A stretch of 33,250 nt of DNA. Origin: Dehalococcoidia bacterium (lineage in GTDB: Bacteria > Chloroflexota > Dehalococcoidia > Lucifugimonadales > Lucifugimonadaceae). Numbering within the stretch: position 1 is the stretch's first letter; every line of letters starts with the position of its first letter. The translations under genes and the position numbers were made by a program. Below the pieces are notes generated by a model. It was not told the DNA's origin. It made no database searches and saw nothing but the letters and a program-made list of their open reading frames with translations. The stretch is from the NCBI GenBank assembly GCA_029936485.1, contig JAPYSM010000005.1:1-33250 (forward strand), written 5' to 3'. Shown piece after piece: positions 24,615 through 31,952 of the stretch.

Positions 24615-25355
24615 TCAGAGGGTCATTCCGCCATCAATCACCTGCACTGAGCCGGTGATGTACTCCGTCTCGTCTGATCCCAGGTATACGGCCAGGGATG
24701 CAATCTCTTCTGGATTGCCGAGTCTCCCCATCGGTTGGCGGGCGATGAAGTCTTTCCGGGCCTGCACAGGATCCGGCGAGGCGTTGATGCGGTCATCAAG
24801 CGACGGCGTCTGGACCGTGGCAGGGGCGATGGCGTTGACCCGGATGCCCTGGCCGATGAAGTCGGCGGCAACCGACTTGGTCATACCGAGAACAGCGGCC
24901 TTACTTGCACTGTACACAAACCGGTTTACGACCCCCTGCAGACTGGACGCGACGGACGACATGTTGATGATGCTGCCGCCGCCTTTCTCGACCATTCCAG
25001 GCAGCACGGCCTGCATCATGTGGAACATCGCACGTACATTCAGGTTGAACGAGAAGTCCCAGTCTTCATCCGAGCATTCCATGATGTTGCCGGCGGCGAC
25101 AAATCCCGCACAGTTGAACAGGATGTTCGGGGTTCCGAGCTCATCAATGATTGCTCGGACGGCATCGGTGTCGGTGACATCAAGGACCCGGGTCGTGATC
25201 CCCCGGGTGGAATCTAACGACCCCAGCGTTGACGGGTTGATGTCGGTCGCCCAGACGGTAGCCCCTTCGTCTGCATAAGCCAGCGCCGTGGCCCAACCAA
25301 TGCCCTGTCCTGCCGCGGTGATGAGCGCCGTTTTACCAGTAAGTCTGCCTGCCAA
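24615..25355 (-). CDS. SDR oxidoreductase, ketodeoxyfuconate dehydrogenase/DHRS6-like
   Basis: This 246-residue SDR has AAGQGIG (14-20), an NAD-selecting Asp38 (ATDIN), NCAG (81-84), Ser134, Tyr148-x3-Lys152 (YSASKAAVLGMTKSVAADF), and Arg145 in the NRFVYS segment. RVNAIAPATVQTPSLDDRI and RQPMGRLGNPEEIASLAVYL are typical of the subgroup containing human DHRS6 (BDH2) and 2-keto-3-deoxy-L-fuconate dehydrogenase, which use an Arg before the Tyr to hold a carboxylate. A hydroxyacid or ketodeoxy-sugar-acid substrate is thus likely. The TTG start has AGGAG 6 nt upstream. It begins 75 bp after recG. Confidence 0.88.
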   Translation of the reverse strand: MAGRLTGKTALITAAGQGIGWATALAYADEGATVWATDINPSTLGSLDSTRGITTRVLDVTDTDAVRAIIDELGTPNILFNCAGFVAAGNIMECSDEDWDFSFNLNVRAMFHMMQAVLPGMVEKGGGSIINMSSVASSLQGVVNRFVYSASKAAVLGMTKSVAADFIGQGIRVNAIAPATVQTPSLDDRINASPDPVQARKDFIARQPMGRLGNPEEIASLAVYLGSDETEYITGSVQVIDGGMTL

Positions 25356-25430
25356 GGGTTGCTCCTGTATGCCTAAATGGTCACTCTGAATTTGCTGCGG
25401 TAAAAAGCGAATAATCCGTTACGTACTCGG

Positions 25431-27986
25431 TCAAGAGAACTCGGTGACGCGGCCGCTCAGGATGCGGTCCAGCTCTCGACCCAGTGCCTCGTGACCGGGG
25501 TCTTCAAGGCCCGGGTCCGCTGCTATCACGTCGACCGCCTCGGCCCGCGCCATCGCCAGCAGATCGGCATCTGTAAGCGAGGCGATGACCAGGTCTGCGA
25601 AACCGCTCTGGCGTGTGCCGATATAGTCGCCCGGTCCACGCAATCTCAGGTCCTCTTCGGCGAGATCGAAGCCGTCAGAGGTCCGCTCGATGATGCCCAT
25701 TCGCTCTCTGGCATCCGCGCTAGGTTCGTCTGAAAGAAGGATGCATTGGCTGGCGTACCCGCCTCGCCCGATTCGCCCACGCAACTGGTGGAGTTGCGAC
25801 AAGCCGAAACGCTCTGCTCCCTCGATCAGCATTACGGTGGCATTCGGGATATCGATGCCGACCTCGATCACCGGAGTGGCAACCAGAACGTCAATCTCCC
25901 GCTCCCGGAATCGGTCCATCACCTGTTGCTTCTCGGCCAAAGGCAGACGGCCATGCAGCAATCCCACGTTCAGGTCAGCGAAAGGGCCGTTTGAAAGGTA
26001 CTCGTACTCCTCCACGGCCGACCGGGTACGGACCTCCTCCGACTCATTGATCAGCGGGCAGACGACGAATACCTGTCGTCCCGCGGTCACTTCGTCGATT
26101 ACGAGCTTGTGTGCGTCTGATCGCTGCCCAGCCGTGCGCGCCCATAGTGTTGTTATCGGTTTCCGGCCGCCGGGTAGCTGGCGAAGCGTCGTCAGGTCCA
26201 GGTCTCCATATACGGTCAGCGCCAGCGTGCGTGGTATCGGGGTTGCGGACATACCGAGTAGATGTGGGCGCGGGCTCTGATCTGCAAGGATGGCCCGTTG
26301 CGCGACGCCGAAACGGTGCTGCTCGTCCACGACGGCGAGACCGAGCGCCTTGAACTGCACCGACTCCTGTATCACGGCGTGGGTGCCGACGATGATGTCG
26401 ATCTCGCCAGACGCGATCTTCGCCTGCACATCGCGCTTCACTCGCGCCGTGTGGCTGCCGATCAACAATCCTATTCGCATCGGCGAGTCCAAACCCGGGA
26501 CCTGCGCCTCCATGACGGGGTCGCCACCGTGCCGTTGCTGGCTTCCGGAATCCGGCTCATCCGGTTCAAGCATCGACGCTTGTTCTCCAGCGATCGGCAC
26601 GGCATTAAACAGGGTGCGCAGTGACAGGTAGTGCTGCTCCGCCAGCACTTCTGTCGGTGCCAGCATCGCTCCCTGTTGTGCGGAGGTTACCGCCGCAAGC
26701 AACGAAATCACCGCGATGATGGTTTTCCCGCTGCCCACCTCGCCCTGGAGGAGACGGCCCATCGGTACTTCGGCCGAGATGTCGGAAAGCACGGTCTTCA
26801 GCGCCACGGCCTGATCTGATGTGAGCTCGAACTCAAGCGTCTCAAGGAACGATTTCAGAACGTCGTGGTTCGGTTTGATCGACACACCGCCTGCCCGTTC
26901 ACGCCACTCGCGTTTCCGGCGCTGAACGGCAAGCTGGTTGATGAAAAGTTCGTCAAACGCAAGCCGTCTCCGGGCTTCATGCCACTGCTCCATCGAGTCC
27001 GGGTGGTGCATCCACTGGACAGCATCTCGTAACCCGGGAAGCACGTTGCGCTTGCGGACATCCGGATCGAGATGTTCCTCCAGGAGGGTCAATCCTGAGT
27101 CCAGTGCATTCCTAGTCGCGGTACGCAGAGTTCGCTGATACATCCCCTCGGTGGATGGATAGATCGGCAGAAGGTTTCCGGCATGGGTCAGGTTGTCTCC
27201 CCGGATAATCTCGTACTCTGGGTTTTGGAACTGCACCTGTTCTCTGTACGTTTCAACCTTCCCGCTGATAATGATCCGTGTGCCCGGCCTTAGTTGTTGT
27301 GCGAGGTAGGGCTGTCCAAACCATGTAATCCCGACGGATCCAGTATCGTCACGGGCGGTGATGCGCGCCGAGCCGCGCCTGCCGATGTTAGCGGAGGATG
27401 CCGACGTGACGGTGACAACCACGCTCATCTCTTCGCCGTAGACGAGGTCGATCACATCGCCGATCTTGGAGTAATCCAGGTGCCGGGCCGGGTACATCCG
27501 GAGCAGCCCGCGCAGGTCCACCACTCCGAGTCGCTTGAACCGGGAGTGGTTGGTCTTTGTGATGAATGGGAGGTCTTCGATAGACGTGTCCAGGGTGACG
27601 GGACCTATCGGAACTTTTTTGGGGGCTGGTTTTTTACGCGCCCGAGTTGCCGGCTTTTTTGCACTTTTGGCTGGCCGAGCCGTGGGGTATGTGGTTTGTT
27701 TCGGCTTTGAGGGAGGCGGTTCGTTATCGCCCTCGGCTGGCTGGCTGGCCTCGACCGAAGCGCGAGCCGACTTCGCCCACTCTTCCCGTTTCTTCACGGA
27801 AAGTGATGCGTAGGACTTCGGAATGTCCAGGGGGCCAAGCTCGGCCTGGTTGGCTTCCAGAAACAGGTCCAGACCGCCCGCGACTGCTGCGTCCTCAAAG
27901 TCGCGCTTCGCCTCCAGCTCCAGAATACGCAGCAGCGATTCACGGGCGTTGCGCTGCGGACGCGGTGAGCGGGCTCGTAGAGGCAC
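25431..27986 (-). CDS. recG: ATP-dependent DNA helicase RecG
   Basis: This 851-residue protein has an N-terminal extension (LLRILELEAKRDFEDAAVAGGLDLFL), then a Lys/Ala/Pro-rich linker (about 90-127), the wedge/OB domain (about 130-265), and the SF2 helicase core with GEVGSGKT (415-422), APTEVLAEQH, DEQH (554-557), SATPIPRT and the C-terminal QLRGRIGRGG. RecG remodels stalled forks and Holliday junctions. It is longer than the roughly 690-residue E. coli protein because of the N-terminal part and an extra low-complexity insert at about 466-503, between motifs Ia and II. The GTG at 27986 is 5 bp after the degV stop with little ribosome site, suggesting translational coupling. Confidence 0.97.
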   Translation of the reverse strand: MPLRARSPRPQRNARESLLRILELEAKRDFEDAAVAGGLDLFLEANQAELGPLDIPKSYASLSVKKREEWAKSARASVEASQPAEGDNEPPPSKPKQTTYPTARPAKSAKKPATRARKKPAPKKVPIGPVTLDTSIEDLPFITKTNHSRFKRLGVVDLRGLLRMYPARHLDYSKIGDVIDLVYGEEMSVVVTVTSASSANIGRRGSARITARDDTGSVGITWFGQPYLAQQLRPGTRIIISGKVETYREQVQFQNPEYEIIRGDNLTHAGNLLPIYPSTEGMYQRTLRTATRNALDSGLTLLEEHLDPDVRKRNVLPGLRDAVQWMHHPDSMEQWHEARRRLAFDELFINQLAVQRRKREWRERAGGVSIKPNHDVLKSFLETLEFELTSDQAVALKTVLSDISAEVPMGRLLQGEVGSGKTIIAVISLLAAVTSAQQGAMLAPTEVLAEQHYLSLRTLFNAVPIAGEQASMLEPDEPDSGSQQRHGGDPVMEAQVPGLDSPMRIGLLIGSHTARVKRDVQAKIASGEIDIIVGTHAVIQESVQFKALGLAVVDEQHRFGVAQRAILADQSPRPHLLGMSATPIPRTLALTVYGDLDLTTLRQLPGGRKPITTLWARTAGQRSDAHKLVIDEVTAGRQVFVVCPLINESEEVRTRSAVEEYEYLSNGPFADLNVGLLHGRLPLAEKQQVMDRFREREIDVLVATPVIEVGIDIPNATVMLIEGAERFGLSQLHQLRGRIGRGGYASQCILLSDEPSADARERMGIIERTSDGFDLAEEDLRLRGPGDYIGTRQSGFADLVIASLTDADLLAMARAEAVDVIAADPGLEDPGHEALGRELDRILSGRVTEFS

Positions 27987-27991
27987 CGTAA

Positions 27992-28840
27992 TTAGCCGGA
28001 TTTCTTGCGAATGAATCCCACGCCAAGGGATCCCGGGCCCGCGTAGGTACCAACAACAGCGCCGATCTGCGAGATCATCACCCCGGCCTCAGGCGCAAGG
28101 TGCGCAAGATCCGCAGCAAGCCTCTCAATCTCTTCGGGTTCGGTCGAGTAGTGCATAGCGAGCTGATCCAACGGAGCTGCCTCTTCGACGAGCTCTTTGA
28201 GCTTTGTGAGCGCCTTACGACGCGTACGCGGACTCGTCACCGGTGAGGATTCGCCATCTTCAAGCGTGATGATCGGGGTAACTTTCAGCAGACCGCCGAT
28301 AAATCCCTTGGCACGGCCGATTCGGCCGCCCTTTACTAGGTATTCAAGCGTATCAACCATTCCGTAGAACCGGGCTCGACTCATGGCGTCATCGACAGCC
28401 TCAACAACCCCTGCCAGGTCGGCACCGGATGCGGCGGCATTCGCTGCCTCGATCACGATAAGCCCCAGGGGAATCGTTGCCTGACCGGTATCGATCGTCT
28501 TTATCTTCTCACCATCACTGTCTACGTCACGTGCGCCCTGGACGGCGGAATTGATGGTCTGACTTAGCTTGCCTGAGATGTGGATCGAGACGATACCGTC
28601 ATGTTCTGCGATGAGGGATCGGTACACCTCTGAGAAATCTCCGAGTGAGGGCTGTGAAGTGGTCGGGAGGTCGGATTCGATCTGTAGGCGGCGATAAAAC
28701 TCATCGTTGTCGATATCGATTCCGTCTTTGAACTCTTCCATCCCGAAGTGGACATTCAGGGGTACCACGGTAATTCCGTGCTTTTCGACCACGTCTTTCG
28801 GGAGATCGGCCGTGCTGTCCGTGACGATAGCGATGCTCAT
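27992..28840 (-). CDS. DegV family fatty-acid-binding protein (FakB-like)
   Basis: The 282-residue protein begins MSIAIVTDSTADLPKDVVEKHGITVVPL and has TTSQPSLGDF (60-69), SGKLSQTINSA (89-99), and VEYL-type DTLEYLVKGGRIGRAKGFIGGLLKVTPII, all DegV hallmarks. FakB proteins hold a fatty acid for phosphorylation by FakA; the FakA gene lies just upstream on the same strand, supporting that role. The ATG has AGGA 4 nt upstream. A short repeated block (GATTCAGCG at 28850 and 28878, CGATCG at 28857 and 28871) lies directly upstream of the start, of unknown meaning. Confidence 0.93.
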   Translation of the reverse strand: MSIAIVTDSTADLPKDVVEKHGITVVPLNVHFGMEEFKDGIDIDNDEFYRRLQIESDLPTTSQPSLGDFSEVYRSLIAEHDGIVSIHISGKLSQTINSAVQGARDVDSDGEKIKTIDTGQATIPLGLIVIEAANAAASGADLAGVVEAVDDAMSRARFYGMVDTLEYLVKGGRIGRAKGFIGGLLKVTPIITLEDGESSPVTSPRTRRKALTKLKELVEEAAPLDQLAMHYSTEPEEIERLAADLAHLAPEAGVMISQIGAVVGTYAGPGSLGVGFIRKKSG

Positions 28841-29057
28841 ACAGTCCTCGATTCAGCGATCGGATTTAAACGATCGGGATTCAGCGGCGGACGAGGTGAG
28901 CAGATTCAGGTCTCATGTCAGCGTCAGCCATAGGAATCACGCACAGGTTATCGCGCCACAGGGGGAACGGCGACCCGTGTGTCGTATTGCTGAGTCGTTA
29001 TCCCCTCACTTCTGCAATCCCGGACGGGCAATGAAACGATCCTCAGGGCGCCACCGA

Positions 29058-30752
29058 CTACTCAAACGCTATAAGAAAATCGTAATGCGGCTGTCCTCCA
29101 CTGACGAGTTCCACCTCCGCCTCTCCCGCCACCTCTTGCACCGCATCGAGCGCCCTCTCGGCGTCTGAGACGGGTAGCTCGCCGCCGGTGTAGATGGTGA
29201 TCAGCCCTGCGTCTTCCGTGGACTGCTGAATCATCTGTACGAGTGCCGATACTGGATCGTCCGCTTTCGCGATAAGTTTTCCGTCCAATAGCGCCATCAC
29301 ATCGCCGTTCTTTATCTCCTGGCCCGACACCACAGCGTCACGCACGGCGCGTGTCACAGAGCCCACACGCACGTCGATGGCGGCATCGGTCATGGCGGCG
29401 ACGTTAGCGTCAAGATCGGCGGTCGCGGAGAAGGCGAATACCGCTGTGATTCCGGCCTGTACCGACCGGGTCTGGACCACCCGGACGTCCTTGCTCGTAA
29501 GCGCAGGAACCTGCAACGCCGCGGCGACGATGTTGCCGTTGTTGGGGAGCAGGAGAACCTGATCTGAAGGCGCAGCTTCCACGGCGCTCAGCAAGTCTTG
29601 GACGCTGGGATTCATCGTGTCCCCGCCCTGTATTGACGTGCAATGGCCCATCCCGGCCTGAGCGAAAATCGTCTCCAGCCCGACTCCTGCGCATACAGCG
29701 ATAATGGCCGTTTCCAGCCGCCGGGCATCGGGATCAGGAGTGCCAGAGCCGTTCGACCGCCGGTCGGCCGCCCACTCCATCGTCTGTTCATCCATGTTGA
29801 GGATCGTTATACCCGCCAGTGTGCCCAACCCTGCGCCGTATGACATCACGGGGCCGGGGTCCAGGGGATGCAGGTGGATTTTGACGGCGGTGGCGTCTCC
29901 CGCGACAACCGCCGACTCACCAAAAGTTGTCACCATGTCGCGGATAGCGACCACGTCCAGCTCTTCTCCCTCGATCAAGAATACGGTGCAGTACCCGAAG
30001 ATCTCTTCCCGCACTGCATCCATGAATTCGATCCCCACCCCGGTATCCGAGCGCGCATCGGGGTCGACGCCGATCGGCTCCGGTGAAGGAAACACCGTCG
30101 CGCCATCGCCTCGCTCCTGCGCCATCTCAAGCGCGCCCGCCAGAAACACCGAAAGGCCGTATCCACCTGAGTCGACCACCCCGGCTTCCATGAGAACGTC
30201 GAGCTGGGTTGGAGTCAGCGCAACCGCCGCGACCGATGCTTCCACTACCGCTTCGAGTACCTCGGCGATATCGGCTCCCGTTTCTGCGCGCTCGATTGCT
30301 ATATCCGCAGAGACGCGCATCACGGTGAGCATGGTGCCCTCGCGTGGGTTCGGCACGGAGTCGTATGCGGAGATCGCCCCAGCAACCATGCCTTGAGCAA
30401 ACTCAGATGGAGTGATGCGTTCACGCCCGGTGGAGACGCCTGCCATCCCGCGGAAGAGCTGGGCAAAGATGAGGCCACTGTTGCCGCGGGCTGCGAGCAG
30501 GGCGCTTCTGGCCATACGTTGCGCCGCATCACCGGCGTGGAGGGTGGGCTGAATGGCAGATTCTTCCTCTATGGCGCGCAGCGTGAGGCTCATGTTGGTC
30601 CCTGTGTCACCGTCCGGCACAGGGAACACGTTCAAGGCGTTGATCTGATCACGGTTTGTTTCCACCGCGCGGCTGCCTGCGGCGACAAGCGCGCAAAGAA
30701 CCACGCCGTCGATCCACTCCCCGTTGTCGTGCCCTGATTCTGAACAGGTCAA
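29058..30752 (-). CDS. fakA: Fatty acid kinase FakA, DAK2/DhaL domain protein
   Basis: The 564-residue protein has the DhaL kinase domain: NVFPVPDGDTGTNMSLTL (41-58, Asp47 and Asp49 bind Mg-ATP), LLAARGNSGLIFAQLFRG (85-102), EGTMLTV, and VVDSGGYGL. The middle (EIFGYCTVFLIEGEELDV) and C-terminal regions match the YloV/FakA family. It phosphorylates fatty acids bound by FakB. The start is a TTG at 30752 with a poor ribosome site (GAAGAGAG); the family core begins near residue 13, so an internal start is possible. It is divergent from rpmB and 217 bp before degV. Confidence 0.93.
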   Translation of the reverse strand: MTCSESGHDNGEWIDGVVLCALVAAGSRAVETNRDQINALNVFPVPDGDTGTNMSLTLRAIEEESAIQPTLHAGDAAQRMARSALLAARGNSGLIFAQLFRGMAGVSTGRERITPSEFAQGMVAGAISAYDSVPNPREGTMLTVMRVSADIAIERAETGADIAEVLEAVVEASVAAVALTPTQLDVLMEAGVVDSGGYGLSVFLAGALEMAQERGDGATVFPSPEPIGVDPDARSDTGVGIEFMDAVREEIFGYCTVFLIEGEELDVVAIRDMVTTFGESAVVAGDATAVKIHLHPLDPGPVMSYGAGLGTLAGITILNMDEQTMEWAADRRSNGSGTPDPDARRLETAIIAVCAGVGLETIFAQAGMGHCTSIQGGDTMNPSVQDLLSAVEAAPSDQVLLLPNNGNIVAAALQVPALTSKDVRVVQTRSVQAGITAVFAFSATADLDANVAAMTDAAIDVRVGSVTRAVRDAVVSGQEIKNGDVMALLDGKLIAKADDPVSALVQMIQQSTEDAGLITIYTGGELPVSDAERALDAVQEVAGEAEVELVSGGQPHYDFLIAFE

Positions 30753-30917
30753 TCTGGTGCGCTCTCTTCAAAACTATCTGCTGGACCTGCGACTGTTACG
30801 ATTAGGTGATCAAACTCGGCCCCAATCTGTTCGTAAATGTTGTTCTAGGTAGTCTGCGGATGGTAACTTGTAGGTCTGGCGCAAGCCAATTCTTGATTTT
30901 TTCTTACCACCTGGATG

Positions 30918-30952
30918 CGTGCGTCCGACGCACGAACATGTGGCGACGCATC
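30918..30952 (+). promoter_or_regulatory. rpmB leader with two mutually exclusive hairpins
   Basis: CGTGCGTC-C-GACGCACG (30918-30934) is a perfect 8-bp palindrome in the leader of rpmB. Overlapping it, GATGCGT (30914-30920) is complementary to ACGCATC (30946-30952). The two pairings share 30918-30920, so only one can form. This may be a ribosomal-protein leader control element. Confidence 0.35.
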
Positions 30953-30980
30953 TGCTCGATTTAATTGGGGTACTCCTGAC

Positions 30981-31163
30981 ATGGCCAAGTGCAACACCTG
31001 CGGCAAAGGCCCGCAGTTCGGTCACAACCGCAGCCACGCGATGGGGGCGACGAATCGGATGTTCAAGCCGAACCTGATCCGACGGAAGACGCCGGACGGT
31101 CCCAAGAGCCACGAATACGTTTGCACTCGCTGCCTCCGGACAGAGGTCAAGGCGAAGCGCTAA
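30981..31163 (+). CDS. rpmB: 50S ribosomal protein L28, zinc-ribbon form
   Basis: The 60-residue protein reads MAKCNTCGKGPQFGHNRSHA and then NRMFKPNL with YVCTRCLRTEVKAKR at the end. The two CxxC pairs mark the zinc-binding C+ type of L28. The ATG at 30981 is the natural start; the frame stays open to 30915, which is not conserved. It is divergent from fakA. rpmB beside fakA is also seen in Bacillus. Confidence 0.97.
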   Translation: MAKCNTCGKGPQFGHNRSHAMGATNRMFKPNLIRRKTPDGPKSHEYVCTRCLRTEVKAKR

Positions 31164-31191
31164 ACGCTTCTGCCGGCTCCAGACTGCACTG

Positions 31192-31216
31192 CGCACGCCG
31201 ATCAAGGCGTGCGTTT
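31192..31216 (+). terminator. Terminator-like hairpin after rpmB
   Basis: CGCACGCC, loop GATCAA, GGCGTGCG, then TTT, beginning 29 bp after the rpmB stop. The 8-bp GC-rich stem is strong but the T-run is short. Confidence 0.6.
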
Positions 31217-31231
31217 ACGCGTTCGGGCCTA

Positions 31232-31256
31232 GCCTGATTTAAGGCGCGAATCAGGC
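31232..31256. terminator. Inverted repeat at the 3' end of rpe
   Basis: GCCTGATT (31232-31239) and AATCAGGC (31249-31256) are perfect 8-bp arms with a 9-nt loop. It spans the stop codon of rpe and lies between the convergent rpmB and rpe genes. No T-run follows on either strand, so RNA end protection or a weak terminator are both possible. Confidence 0.35.
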
Positions 31257-31952
31257 CTCGGCCACACCTATTGCTTCTCGTAGCGCCGTGATCCCCGAAA
31301 TCACGCCGTCTGGGTGATTGAATATGCCGGTGCCCGAGATGAGTAAGGACGCGCCCGCCTCGACGCATCCGGGCGCTGTGTCCGCCTTGACCCCACCATC
31401 GACGGCGAGATCTGCGCCATCTGCCCTCCAGGGCAGTCGGCCTGCAATCGCAGCGATCTTGGCAAGTTGGCCCGTTATGAACTGCTGGCCACCAAATCCC
31501 GGGTTGACGGTCATGACCAGCACGCGATCGATGTCCGGGAGGATCTCGTCCAGCACCGACGCCGGCGTCCCCGGGTTAAGCGCCACGCCGACCTTCATGC
31601 CGGCCGCCTTGACCGACTGCACGGTCGCGTGCAGATGTGCGCATGCCTCTACGTGGACGGTGAAATAGTCCGCCCCGGCCCGTGCAAAGTCGTCCACAAA
31701 TCGCCCCGGCTCCTGGACCATCATATGGATGTCTACCGGGAGGCTTGTCAACGGACGTATCCACTCAAGGACGGGCGCGCCAAACGTGATGTTCGGTACG
31801 AAAGTGCCGTCCATCACATCGAAATGGATCTCGTCGCAGCCGCCATCGTTCAGGGACCTGATGTCGCGCCCGAGCTGCGAGAAGTCTGCAGCGAGAATTG
31901 ATGCCGCTATCCGTACCTGATGTTTCTGTGGATTCCCGGATTCTGAAGTCAC
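31251..31952 (-). CDS. rpe: Ribulose-phosphate 3-epimerase
   Basis: This 233-residue TIM barrel has AASILAADFSQLG (16-28), HFDVMDGTFVPN (43-54) with catalytic Asp46, VDIHMMV (73-79, metal-binding His76), VNPGFGGQ (149-156) and AVDGGV (183-188) with the second catalytic Asp185. It interconverts ribulose 5-phosphate and xylulose 5-phosphate. The GTG start overlaps the argH stop as GTGA, so translation is coupled to argH. An N-terminal tail of about a dozen residues precedes the conserved start. Confidence 0.96.
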   Translation of the reverse strand: MTSESGNPQKHQVRIAASILAADFSQLGRDIRSLNDGGCDEIHFDVMDGTFVPNITFGAPVLEWIRPLTSLPVDIHMMVQEPGRFVDDFARAGADYFTVHVEACAHLHATVQSVKAAGMKVGVALNPGTPASVLDEILPDIDRVLVMTVNPGFGGQQFITGQLAKIAAIAGRLPWRADGADLAVDGGVKADTAPGCVEAGASLLISGTGIFNHPDGVISGITALREAIGVAEA

